From: Conidiobolus coronatus NRRL 28638
Lineage: Eukaryota; Entomophthoromycota; Entomophthoromycetes; Entomophthorales; Conidiobolaceae
Assembly: GCA_001566745.1 (NCBI GenBank)
Contig: KQ964421.1
Span: forward strand, 104,480 to 135,829
Length of the DNA: 31,350 bases
Reading direction: 5' to 3'
Shown: positions 1 to 10,349 of the stretch, in pieces
Layout of the letters: every line of letters begins with the position of its first letter
How positions within the stretch are numbered: the stretch's first letter is position 1
Notes under the pieces: generated by a model
What the model saw: only the letters and a program-made list of their open reading frames with translations
Databases searched by the model: none
What the model was told of the DNA's origin: nothing
Made by a program: the position numbers and the translations under genes

Positions 1-251
1 AATAAAAATTTAAAGCTTAATTAGAATCACTAATATGCTTGTTATATCTCTAGTAATATCTAAATTATTATTTATATTTAAGTAAACTAACTAAAATACA
101 ATATAAGCTAATAGGATATAGTTTGGTTTACTTTTAGATAATTATATATTAAGTTGCTAAAAAATATAAACTACTATATATAAATTTACTTGCTTATTAA
201 CCTCAGATATTTATTTAGTTGGTTTAGTTATAAATTTTTAATAAAAAACTT
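1..251. other. AT-rich intergenic, no gene seen
   Basis: Very AT-rich sequence with many stops in all frames and no recognisable gene. An imperfect inverted repeat lies at about 81-134 (AAGTAAACTAACT against AGTTTGGTTTACTT). It belongs to the same repeat-rich segment as the elements that follow. Confidence 0.5.
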
Positions 252-516
252 ATATAAGAGATTATAATTAATCTAACTTAAATTGTATAAACTCTATAAA
301 AATTTTTTATTTTAATATGAGAATGTTATTGTATATATAGTTATTAAATAAAAGAGAAGGGTTGATAATATCATATTAGAAGGCTATACTAAAAACGTTG
401 AATAATAAAAGAGTTGTTTAATATGCATTAATCAAGTAAAAATTGATAATATTATAAATTTGCAATATAAAAAATTTTGGACCAAATTTCCTCAATTTAA
501 CCAAAATCTTTCATAT
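252..516 (+). mobile_element. MITE-like element, copy 1
   Basis: A 265-bp non-coding element whose left end (ATATAAGAGATTATAATTAA) and right end (TTTAACCAAAATCTTTCATAT) are imperfect inverted repeats of each other and match the family ends. Inside are blocks shared with other copies: ATAGTTATTAAATAAAA, GTTGATAATATC, TAATAAAAGAG and, near the right end, AAAAAATTTTGGACCAAATTT. It shares its last four bases ATAT with the next copy, so the two sit head to tail. No coding potential; a transposase would have to act in trans. Confidence 0.72.
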
Positions 517-777
517 GTGTAATTCTAGTTAATTTGATTCAAATTTTGTATGAGCTCAGTTCAAAATTTTAACTGTAGTATAACCAAGTTATTAGTATTT
601 ATAGAGATTATTTAAAAAGATTAGGTTATATAACATATTATAATGCTGTTTTTTAGATTTAACTAACAAATAAGACTGTTTATACGCTTTAATCATATAA
701 AAAACAAAAATATTGCAAATTTGATCTATAAAAAATTTTGGACAAATTTTTATCGTTTTAGCCAGAATCTTTCATAT
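513..777 (+). mobile_element. MITE-like element, copy 2
   Basis: A 265-bp copy in the same orientation as copy 1 and directly abutting it. The left end reads ATATGTGTAATTCTAGTTAA, followed by the family block TGAGCTCAGTTCAAAATTTTAA-like sequence at 551-572. The right end reads AGCCAGAATCTTTCATAT. The internal block AAAAAATTTTGGACAAATTTT precedes the right end, as in the other copies. Diverged but alignable along its whole length by eye. Confidence 0.72.
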
Positions 778-955
778 ATAATTTTATTCAATAAATCTAA
801 ATATTTTAATAGTTAATTAATTAAATAGACGTATAAGAATTTTAAGAAATATCAAATGCCAAGTATATTACCATTTTAGATTATAAAACTTGTTTGAAGT
901 GAAGATATTTTTGAACCATTAGCTAAACTCATTAATTTTTAAAAGTATAAGGATT

Positions 956-1219
956 ATATAGAGATTCTGGTTAATTTAACTTAAAAATTGTATGAGCTTT
1001 GTTCAAAATTTTAATTTTAATATAATCGAGCTATTATCATATATAGCTATTAAATAAAAGACAAGAGTATCTTGTCATATTAAAACACTGTATTAAAAAT
1101 TAACTAATAAAAGAGGCTGTTTAATACGCCTTAACCATGTAAAAATCTAAAATATTATATATTTGCCATATAAAAAATTTTGGTCCAACTTTCCTTGATT
1201 TAACCAGAATCTCTCATAT
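956..1219 (+). mobile_element. MITE-like element, copy 3
   Basis: A copy of about 264 bp with well kept ends: ATATAGAGATTCTGGTTAAT on the left (one base short of the family consensus) and TTTAACCAGAATCTCTCATAT on the right. Internal family blocks include GTTCAAAATTTTAATTTTAA, ATCATATATAGCTATTAAAT, GAGGCTGTTTAATACGCCTT and TTTGCCATATAAAAAATTTTGG. With copy A at 17233-17482 it is one of the best-preserved members and helps define the consensus. Confidence 0.78.
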
Positions 1220-2279
1220 TTACAAAAGTCAAGGGAAGCTAAATATAAGCTATATCTTGTCATATATATTGTACTTATTATTAATTTATTCCTTAATTAT
1301 ATTACTTTATCTATATAATTTATTAGTCATTTTCTTTATTAATTTATGATTTATTAGATCACTTTTAAAACTAGATGCATATTATACAGTTAATAAATAT
1401 TAAATTTGGAAGCCAAATTAACTGTCATAATGAGCTAATCTTATTTGCTGTGATACCTTGTGGTTATTGAGTCCCCTGTGTATTTTTATTACAATACTGT
1501 ATATAAAAATTATAAGCTTTTTTAATCAGCGTATTATTTTGATAACTTTAATACAATCATACCTACTGAAAAACTTTAAATAACTGGTCAGCTTATTAAA
1601 TTATTACCTCAGATTTTTATTAATTTAAAACAAATTTCTACACATTACGTCATTTTATTGATTGAGCACAGATTATTATAGAGAGCCCAGATTTTATAAA
1701 CATTTTAAAATTAATAAATATGATCTGATCATGCTGTAAACATAATAGATCTATTTTAGCTATAGGTTTAGATTTTCTACTTTCTCAGCAAAAAGAAATC
1801 TATATGATAATAAAGGGATCCAAGTTAAACTGCAGTTTGTTAGAAGGCAAGTAGCACAAGCTATTATAGAGCATATGACCGATGAAACTTCTTAAAACTC
1901 AACAAATTAATTTCAGCCGCATCTGCTTACAAATAGGTGAAAAAAGTTTAGATGATTTCATAATTATATTAATATCAAAGCATGAGATATTTTTTCACAT
2001 AAAATAAAGCTAGATAAGTACAACACTGAAGAGTTGTTAATAGTAGATTATAAGCATATAGAAATATATGATTTGATTGCTTAAATAACTAATATGAATG
2101 CATTATTTAAAATTAAACAGATCTAAGTAGTGTAAAAAAATATTAGTAGTAAATAAAAATTAGTAGAAATTTATTGGCATATTGGGAAAACAAGTACAGT
2201 GCAATACAATGCAAAAGGTGTATATATAGACATTTTAAAGAGTTTATGTTGAAAAATGAAAAGCGAGGATATATTGGTG
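1220..2279. other. Intergenic, no confident gene
   Basis: About 1.06 kb between the repeat copies and the 3' end of the transcription factor gene. No family could be recognised. One stretch at about 1804-1900 (+) stays open for roughly 30 codons with a protein-like composition (…GIQVKLQFVRRQVAQAI…), but stops flank it on both sides. It could be a decayed transposon fragment or chance. Confidence 0.4.
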
Positions 2280-3902
2280 TTATAAGGGGTACCGTATTAG
2301 TAATCTCTTCAGCAGTGTAAGCATATCATTTAGAATTGGCCATACAAGAGAAAGACTTTGAAGCTTGTCATGGAAATAGTCAAAGTTTTGCCTACATCTG
2401 AGCTGAGGATGAATAAGAGTACATTTTGCAGCATAAAAGTAAAACATGCCAAACATATGATCAGATAGTTCAATACGTTCAAATTGTTCAATATGGGAGT
2501 GCTGTATGATTTTAAGCCCTTGTATAAGGTTAGTGAACACCTGTAGTTCGATTTGCTTAATTTGAGTGAGTTTATCTGCAAGATTGTGATCCTCTGGGTT
2601 TTGAGCAACTGCATCTTCAATTGGAGATATTAGAGAAACAAGGAGCTGGATACATATCACTTGGTTGGATAAAAATAGATAATAGAGACAAAAATATTGG
2701 TCGCAGGTAGTGGGTGAGTTATTGATCAAATAATTTAGATTTAAGTGACAAGGAAGAGTATAAATGTTGAATTGAAGAATGCTAAATAGTTGCGGTGTTT
2801 GCTCGAGAGGTGGTTTAGGGAAAGGCCAGCTATACCGTTTGATAAGTGCAAAAAAATATTGAGTCCAGCGAGCAGATACTTTTAGAGCTTCAGTTCGAGT
2901 TAAAGTAGAAGGGTCTTTAGAATACAGCGGCCCCAAAGGAGTGCTATAGTCGATAACAATGAAGTGAGGAATATTAAAGTGAAAGCTAAGAGCATTGTTG
3001 AGCGCAACGCAGCGGTGCCAAGTGGCTTCCTTTTCTTGCTTGGTAGCTGGATCCTCTAACTGTCTCATAGGGTCTGATGGATTATGTAGATTCATAATAT
3101 AAGACTTTTTCACCGCGTGGCTCATATGGCTCAAGGCTTTAACTGTTAATAAGCAAGATAGCTCAACACTTACCAATACTAAGCAAGACTGAACAAACTC
3201 TAAGCTAAACTCGGAAAATTTCTGTTCAATCAAATGACAAGCATACCTATAAAAATACTGGTCTTGAAGCTTTGGCGGTCTTTTGTTAGTAAATTCCGAT
3301 AGACAGAAGTATTCACTTCTACAAAATATAGCAGCCAATAAGGGAGAGCATTGTGAAGAACTCCTATACTGTGAATATATCTTCGACATATCTAAAAATG
3401 GCGAAATTGGATGTATATAACGATCGAAAATTTGTATCAGTTCATAAGCTACACCGTATGGCACTAAAAGAGTTAAATTAGAACAGTAAATGTATAATAA
3501 ATAAGATAGCTTACTTGATAGAACGCTAGCATTTGATAATCTATTAAAAACTTGAAAGTAAATATATAAAACTGACTGCTTATACTTGTTAAAGTTTTCA
3601 AAATCTAGTTGAGTTGAAATCAAAGAGTGATCTGTATATTTTAAATTCAACCTATTAATGTTTTGAATTAAGTTGTTTAAAGTTGATTCGACCTGGTGAC
3701 ATTTGAAAGTTAAAGATCTTCTATGTTGAGTATTTTGAGAATAATAAAACCAATAGTAATTACAATTTTCATTTCTAGCAGCACACCTTCCACAAACTGT
3801 AGCCCGGTCACACTTTTTCTTTGACATAAAACATTGTAAACAAGAGTGTAGATTTACAGGAACCTTGCTTTTGTTGCTTAAATTCCATTGATTGTATGGC
3901 AT
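2280..3902 (-). CDS. Zn2Cys6 fungal transcription factor
   Basis: A 540-residue single-exon protein. The zinc binuclear cluster lies at residues 21-47 with the spacing C-X2-C-X6-C-X5-C-X2-C-X6-C (Cys 21, 24, 31, 37, 40, 47) and the usual basic KKKCDR stretch inside it. The middle resembles the fungal-specific regulatory domain: FDRYIHPISPF around residues 159-169 followed by SPLLAAIFC (186-194), and TWHRCVALNNALSFHFNIPHF around 294-314, where family members have the WW...DR.LS..LGRP-type block. A helical or leucine-rich stretch at 71-90 may serve as linker and dimerisation region. Known family members bind CGG-type sites in the nucleus; the targets of this one cannot be told. The first Met is used because the cluster follows 20 residues later. 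Both flanks are gene-poor. Confidence 0.9.
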   Translation of the reverse strand: MPYNQWNLSNKSKVPVNLHSCLQCFMSKKKCDRATVCGRCAARNENCNYYWFYYSQNTQHRRSLTFKCHQVESTLNNLIQNINRLNLKYTDHSLISTQLDFENFNKYKQSVLYIYFQVFNRLSNASVLSSKLSYLLYIYCSNLTLLVPYGVAYELIQIFDRYIHPISPFLDMSKIYSQYRSSSQCSPLLAAIFCRSEYFCLSEFTNKRPPKLQDQYFYRYACHLIEQKFSEFSLEFVQSCLVLVSVELSCLLTVKALSHMSHAVKKSYIMNLHNPSDPMRQLEDPATKQEKEATWHRCVALNNALSFHFNIPHFIVIDYSTPLGPLYSKDPSTLTRTEALKVSARWTQYFFALIKRYSWPFPKPPLEQTPQLFSILQFNIYTLPCHLNLNYLINNSPTTCDQYFCLYYLFLSNQVICIQLLVSLISPIEDAVAQNPEDHNLADKLTQIKQIELQVFTNLIQGLKIIQHSHIEQFERIELSDHMFGMFYFYAAKCTLIHPQLRCRQNFDYFHDKLQSLSLVWPILNDMLTLLKRLLIRYPL

Positions 3903-6277
3903 GAATCGGGAGCATCCAGTATAAAGATGGTATGATTATATAGTTGAAGTTATGAGTATAAAATGAGAGCTGTTTAAGGAGAAATCGAATTTTCTAGTGC
4001 AATTTGAGAATCGCCTTAAATGTTAGAAAAATGGGAATGAAATTTCCTCAGTTAACTTACACAGTAAATAAAAACAACTCAGAAAATGAACTGGGTTTCA
4101 AACAAGCCTGTGATCATCCACTCGAAATTTGGGCCAATCAATGTATCATAAATATAGCTATAAAATATGCTTAAACAAATCTAGCCCATATCTAGCACTA
4201 GTTAGCTATCTGAGTTATTATATCCCTAATCCAACTAATTTTCTCGAATTAATATTTAGTTTATTTTATCTGTTTCGATCTGAAAGCGTATAGTGGGAAA
4301 ACTTGGTCAAAATTGTGGAAAATGATATGAAGCTATTATTGGATTAAGGTATTAATTTGATTGGGCTACAGGTTTCAAAATAATTTTATAGGCTCGATTT
4401 AAGAACAGTCATAAATCATTTCATATCATTTTGCTTTACTCCTTATATCTTATATCACCGATTCAATAGCTAATATTAATTATAGAATCAAATATACTTT
4501 AAATAGAAATATTTGCTTAGTAGCTATAATATTACTTCTTTTGTGCTTTAATATAAATACTATCACTATATACATTTTTTATTTGTTAAAATCTAGTTTT
4601 CTGCTTAATGAATACTATCAACAAATCAAAGATAAAGTGAGAAAAAGCAAATTACTAACGAAATTATTAAGATAAAGAGAAATTTGACATGTTCTGTTAT
4701 ACTTTTACCCACTAACAGAAAAACATTTGAACTATTAATATCTAGTATTATCCAGATTTAATAGGTCAAAAGCTACTAACAATAAAGTATTATGGTATTA
4801 TTGCAATTAATGCATGATAATTAAACATGATATGTAATTACGTTCATATTCGTAAAGTTAATTAATATATATATTTATTAAATAGCTTAAAATATTTACA
4901 TCTAAAATTTATTACTTGTTAAGATAGCATAATGTAGCACTTATAACATAACTGATTTAGAGCTACATCTAGTGTTTGATATATAAAATAACTTAATACA
5001 TCATCATTCAATTTAATTGGGGTGAAAATAATTTAAAAGATTCTATTGGCTAAAATACATATAAATGAAGAATTTATTTTTCTTATAATGTGTACTTCCT
5101 GTATATAAAAAAACTTCTCATCAAAAAAATTTAAGCTACTAATCTAAAATTTATTAATATTATTTAGCTACAATCTAAAATATTGGCATATTTAGAAAAT
5201 ATATATAAGCAGGCTAAATGGCACCATTAGGTAGATTAGTTTTTTAAAACAAAAGTCAGTACTAGATAGTCAAAATAATCCCAGTAAATGAATTAGAATA
5301 ATTCATTTTGATAGCTAAAGAGTTGGAGTCAAACACAAATTAGTCGTTATATCAAGATTTTATAAAATATATGTATTGCAGTATCAATGTTATTGGAAAG
5401 CGTCATTACATGTTTTTGTATTGAAAGATGTCTATTAATTATACTATCTAGATCAGTATATGCTAATGTTATTACTATAATGGCGAAGTTCATTTTAAAT
5501 GTGAGCTTATTCAGTCGCAAATAGCAAGACTTTAAATCAAGTTGGTATTCAAATCTGTATTATAACCAGATTTTTATAAGAGCATTATTAACTTGTGAAT
5601 TTCGTATAAAAACAGATTTTATCTACTAATTATCAAGGCTAACAAAAAGATTTTGGCAATATTTTCTCTTATCGGATATTAGTGTAACCATTTTATAGCT
5701 TATAATCTTACTATATTAAAAACATAGTCATAATAAAGCTAAATAGATATAATATTAAGATTTAAGATATGCACGAGATTAGTTGTAAAAAATAAACATA
5801 TGAATAATAACTGAAATCTTCTATTTCATAGTACAAGCACTCTACAATAAGCAACTTTAAAGCTATTCTAACTCTAAGGTTCTATAGATTAATAACATAC
5901 TAATAAAAATGTAGTCCAACTGAATTGCTTTATAAGATGTTTGCATTACCTATTTATGTAATTTTGTCCTTTACTTATGTTATTTATAAAGAAGCAATCA
6001 TTTCAATAAAATAGCTAGATTATAATAATCTCTAAAGTGGCAACTTGATAAAGATTAGCCACATATTAATATGTATAGGAGTGCTTAGTAATATAAACTT
6101 TAGTATCATAGGCAATAAACTAATTGAATTCAATAGTACGTATTAATGCTATTCAAGTAAATATTAAATACCTAGATATATGATGTTTAATGGAGTTAGT
6201 TTATAGAGATATTAAAGTTGATATAGCTATGTCAGTATATAATCTTTTATATTTAAAGATCAAAAGTAGTATAGCTA
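3903..6277. other. 2.4-kb intergenic stretch
   Basis: Lies between the start of the transcription factor gene (which reads left) and the stop of the SARAF gene (which also reads left), so it holds the promoter of the former and the terminator of the latter. It is AT-rich, dense in stops in all frames, and shows no tRNA, no MITE copy and no recognisable protein. Nothing else is supported. Confidence 0.5.
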
Positions 6278-7451
6278 TTATCTAGTTTCTGTTGATGGAG
6301 AAAAACTAACTGTAGATGATGAGTCGCCTCCCCAATAGCTCGATTGATTAGAAGAGCTTGAGTTAGATGATGTTCTAGTTTCTGTTGAAGGTGAAAAATG
6401 AGCAGTATAAGATGGGCCACTGCGTAAGTTGCTTAATTTAGACGTGAAACTTGGCTTAGAGCGTGGTTTTGTTGAGTCAGAGGTTGAATTTGCTCTACGA
6501 TTTGATTCAGTTTGACTGTATGAAGATGAAGAACTTCTACAGGGCTGAGAACGAGAATCACAGTGATGAGTGGTTGGGTTATTGACAATAATAGTTTGTC
6601 TACTATTTTATAATTAGCTTTGATTTCTAATAAATGGACTTAATTACCTTGGATAATAAGAAGTGTGACTTTGAAACCACCTGTTAAAACCAGATTGATC
6701 TCTGTTAGTTTGAGTGGTTTGTTGGTAATCTTCGTTTGTTGAAGAAGTGGCAGTATCATAATCAGGAGGAGCATCTATAATAATTATTATTACTTTCAAA
6801 CATAGGTTAAATATATTTACCATTGTAGCTATTTCTTTGATTGTCGTGGCTTTGAGCACTATTATACCATTCAGAGCTTTTTATAATCTTATATATTATG
6901 AATAATATAAACGTTACAAAAAATACTATAAAAACTGGGTGTATTGTGGAGTTATCAGTGGGTATTTTATCTTTAGAGCTTGAATCAGATTTTAACTTTA
7001 ATTCATATTTTAAACCACAGCTTCCAATTAACACAAAAGGATCACTTGAATCGTCATAGCCTAATATCGAGTTAAAAAATTTAATACTAATAATTATAAT
7101 AAAATAGAACCTTCGCAAGAAATTCGAGTTTGTCCTAGTTTTAAATTGTCAGGGAGTTTAGCTGTACAGTGCCACTCAGGTTCTAAAAAACAAAATTAGT
7201 TTTAAATTAAATATCATATTAGAAAAGTACCTGAGCCACTTTGATTCACGTTATCGCATACTACATTATCTAAACTATGGTTAATAAAGACACTTCGTCC
7301 TCAGTATGAAATTACCAATCACATTCTTTTTGCATAACGGACCCACGCAAGTCAACTGCTGAATAGGGCTTAATCTTCTTCCTGTAGTTCTTTGACCTTG
7401 TTTAAACTCTAATTGGTCAATTTGATTTAGCAGAATTCTTTGGGCTCTCAT
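6278..7451 (-). CDS. SARAF (TMEM66) homologue
   Basis: Six exons, read leftwards: 7451-7316, 7260-7231, 7182-7111, 7060-6821, 6774-6648 and 6602-6278. The five introns are 45-55 nt with GT-AG ends. The frame is kept throughout, giving 309 residues. Recognisable SARAF blocks are GRRLSPIQQLTCVG (25-38), NVIVCDN (43-49), EPEWHCTAKLP (56-66), SCEGYDDSSDPFVLIGSCG (77-95), one transmembrane helix at about 120-140, then a Pro/Tyr motif APPDYD and a Ser-rich cytosolic tail. In animals SARAF is an ER membrane protein that restrains store-operated calcium entry through STIM; a similar ER calcium role here is inference. The tail carries FSPSTETR twice. No signal peptide is visible before the first Met, whereas the family has one, so a 5' exon may be missing. 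The 30-nt second exon is unusually short. Confidence 0.85.
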
Positions 7452-8208
7452 TATTACTAGCGTTATTCGATATACTTATTATTTATTCTTGTAATCATTT
7501 TATATTGTTTATATTTTAATTTTTATAGAATCAAAGTGTAAAAATTAAACCAATCAAAAATTTCCATAAATATTTCAATTTAATGTTTAATTTTTGAATG
7601 TGAAATATGTTAAGAAGTTTTCATAAAACTGGATTTAAATTTAAGCACTTAATCAGCAATCAATATAATATTTTGAAAAATATGTGGTTTATCATACGGC
7701 TTAAGCTTTAAAATTTAAATAATGCCAAGTAATATATATAAAATAAACTAAGATAGTGAAATCGTGTAGTATTATTCTGTTTTGCGTAAGATTAAAAAGT
7801 CAGGTTATATGAAATAATATAATATTGCTAGCTATCAAACAAGAATATAAGCGATAATTTCAACAATTTATTATTTATATATAGCTTAATGTATACATAT
7901 TAATATTTATTAAAAACGTACAATTATAAACTAGCCTCAAGAGCTATTTGATTAAATTTTTTTGCATATTTCAAATATTCTGCTAAAGTATTCTTAAATT
8001 CAATAGATGTGAATTTTCTTAAATATTAATGGCTTTAGTGTTGTATTATTAGTAGGTATATGATATAATATAACTATTTTCGAATAAAAAAGTGATATCA
8101 TCAATGTTCACTTATTTAATTAAATAAGGATGAAAGTATATTTTAGTTAGCTTGTGACAATATTGTACTAAATACTTGTATTCTTTGATATATTTTACTC
8201 ATAACACA
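7452..8208. other. Intergenic between divergent genes
   Basis: AT-rich sequence upstream of the leftward SARAF gene. No coding segment was found that supplies the missing signal peptide: the nearest upstream ATGs lead to stops within a few codons without a usable splice. No other feature was seen. Confidence 0.45.
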
Positions 8209-8477
8209 ATATGAAAGATTCTAGTTAAAACGAGGACAAATTTGACCAAAATTTTATATATGGAATATTCGCGATATTTTTGATATTTAATCGCTTAAAG
8301 CTCATTAAAGACTAGCTTTTATTAGTCAAAGTTGATAATATAGTTATATAATACAATATTATTATCAATTCTCTATTAAATAAATACTATACACGATGAA
8401 AACTTGGTTATAAAAAATATAAATTTTGAACTTAGCTCTTACAAAATTCAAATCAAATTAACCAGAATTACTCATAT
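8209..8477 (-). mobile_element. MITE-like element, copy 4 (inverted)
   Basis: A 269-bp copy in the opposite orientation. The left end ATATGAAAGATTCTAGTTAA is followed by ACGAGGACAAATTTGACCAAAATTTT-like sequence at 8229-8254, the complement of the family's right-end block. The right end carries GAACTTAGCTC, then TCAAATTAACCAGAATTACTCATAT, the complement of the left-end block. It lies in the SARAF/NAA50 divergent intergenic region. Confidence 0.7.
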
Positions 8478-9012
8478 ATATTTTTAGTAAAATTCTTATT
8501 GGATAATTTCAAGCTATTATTAAAAAATATGCGCAAAGTGTTAAATATAACTAAATAACAGTTAAAAACTCATATTTGCGTTGTAGAGTGTATTAATTAA
8601 AGTTAAATTAGCATATATTCTTCAAGGCTAAAAGCATGGTACTATAGTTTAAATATTGATTGATCTTTATTGTTGTAATTAACACAATTTTCAAGCTAAT
8701 ATTTAATTTTAAATTAGAGCCAATATGATAGAGTAATGATAACTTGTCATCCGTATAACAAGAATTTTGTAACTAATATTAAGTAGGTTAACTTTAATGA
8801 GTAAAATAATTGATTCTATTTTGAATAATGAGTCAATTTTAGTTATAAATTTTTTTAAAAAGACAAGTATATTTATAGAAATAGCTAGAGTCTTTTTATA
8901 GCTTCCTTCTTTGAATTATGCTATGACTTTGCTAATAGAGTGATATCAAATCACTTAATAGATTACAATATTTTTTATTATCTAGAAAAATAATCTATTA
9001 ATAAAGTTAATA
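8478..9012. other. AT-rich spacer between two MITE copies
   Basis: A 535-bp AT-rich segment separating two copies of the element that lie in opposite orientations. No open frame, RNA gene or other repeat was recognised. Confidence 0.45.
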
Positions 9013-9253
9013 ATATCAAAGATTATGGTTAACTTAGTTCAATTTTTGTATGAGCTCAGTCCAAAATTTTAATTTTTATAACCAGTCTTCATCATATATA
9101 GTCATTATTTAATAGAGATTTAATGATAATATCATACTGAAATAGTATATCATCAACTTTAACTGATAAAAGTATCTTTTTAATAAGCTTTAAGCAACTA
9201 AAAATCAAAAGTTTTGGACAAATTTTCCTCGTTTTAACTAGAATCTTTCATAT
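9013..9253 (+). mobile_element. MITE-like element, copy 5
   Basis: The shortest copy, 241 bp. The left end ATATCAAAGATTATGGTTAA is followed by TGAGCTCAGTCCAAAATTTT. The right end reads AAAGTTTTGGACAAATTTTC then TAACTAGAATCTTTCATAT. Compared with full copies, the AT-rich block TTTGCCATATAAAAA before the right arm is reduced, which explains the length. It ends about 300 bp upstream of the NAA50-like start codon. Confidence 0.7.
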
Positions 9254-9557
9254 CATGTTCAGTTATTTTAATCATTTTGATCTATATATTATATTTAATA
9301 CTCGAATTTTATCAAAAATCTTATTTTTTCTATAGTATTCACATATTTTTATATTATCAAAAGGAATTCATCTATATTAAATTTTATACAACGCTGTCTT
9401 TTTAACACATTAAATTTTATTGTAAATTTGATATCAAAGATCAAACCCATAATACTTAAATTGAACAATATAATTTTAAATTGTTTAATTTTTGTGAAAT
9501 TAACAATACTGAAAGTATCAGAATAATTGAAACTCATCAACTAACATACTCAATAAA
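9254..9557. other. Promoter region of the NAA50-like gene
   Basis: About 300 bp between MITE copy 5 and the start codon. AT-rich; no conserved promoter motif could be named. It must hold the core promoter and 5' UTR if transcription starts close to the gene. Confidence 0.4.
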
Positions 9558-10139
9558 ATGACTGTCACTTTATCTCACCCAAATGTTAGAATTGGTTTAG
9601 ACGAAATCAACCCCAATAACTACGGACAATTCAGAGTTCTACATAACAAAGTATACTCAAAGCATGCCGAAACTGATTTCAGCAAAGCAATCACTCACCC
9701 TGATTTTTCAAAATATGGTAACTTGTAGCTTAATATTAATTAACTCATTTTTAATATTTTTATTAGTTTTTTATAATGATGTTGCTGTTGGTGCCATTGT
9801 CGTTGAACAAATTAGCACTCCTAATGCCACCGATTCTAAAAATAAGACAAGTAATCATTCATACGTCATTAAGCAGCTTTTAGTTTTACCCGCTTATAGG
9901 AGGAACGGTTTAGGTATATATTTTAATACATACTATTATATTGTTTACTCATTTCAATTGGCTTAGCTTCCCGTTTAATTAAGTTTGTCATTGATATTTG
10001 CGCTAAAGACTCTGAATTTACTCACTTAACTGTTGAGCTCAATGATAGCACTAAAGATTCATTTGTATTAGAATGGCTTCAACGCTTAGGATTCTCTAAG
10101 CAAGAAGAATCATACATAATTAATGTAAATATTGCCTAA
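9558..10139 (+). CDS. NAA50-like N-terminal acetyltransferase (GNAT)
   Basis: Three exons, 9558-9717, 9767-9913 and 9967-10139, with 49- and 53-nt GT-AG introns, encode 159 residues. The fold is GNAT: beta strands around YNDVAVGAIVVE (56-67), YVIKQLLVLPAYRRNGLA (86-103) with the acetyl-CoA loop R-X-X-G-X-A, then HLTVELND (122-129) and LGFSKQEESYIINV at the C-terminus. The blocks line up with NAA50, the catalytic or structural partner of the ribosome-bound NatA complex. Several NAA50 residues differ: the substrate loop Phe-Pro-Val is replaced around VYSK (32-35), the catalytic His on the fourth strand is Thr124, and the Tyr-Tyr pair near the end is Tyr-Ile (152-153). Tyr86 aligns with the catalytic Tyr. 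It could instead be another GNAT subfamily member. It converges with the EF-P gene 210 bp downstream. Confidence 0.75.
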
Positions 10140-10349
10140 TAATGAGTTTATACACAATATCTAACTTATATTTTTATAGAATACTGAATTATTAAGCTCA
10201 GCTCTTGAAAAGTTGAAAATTTAATCGAGAATAAACATGTATTTATTCATAATATTATCTTTTATCAAAATTAAAGTATTTTAATGATTTACTGACAATA
10301 ATTAAAAATTTTGGTTTACTTTATTAGACGTAGTTAATTTAGCAAAAAT

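Noticed and set aside
6644-6859. 71-codon frame on the minus strand
   Set aside because: Its first part is intron and out-of-frame sequence of the SARAF gene; the end is SARAF exon 5.
6807-7118. 103-codon frame with an apparent signal peptide (MRRFYFIIIISIKFF)
   Set aside because: The hydrophobic start is a translated AT-rich intron (7061-7110). The splice GAAG|GTTCTA to ATTAG|GC restores SCEGYDDSSDP, a SARAF signature.
9349-9540. 63-codon minus-strand frame upstream of NAA50-like gene
   Set aside because: Composition is Phe/Ile/Asn/Lys-dominated as in random AT-rich DNA and no family is recognisable.
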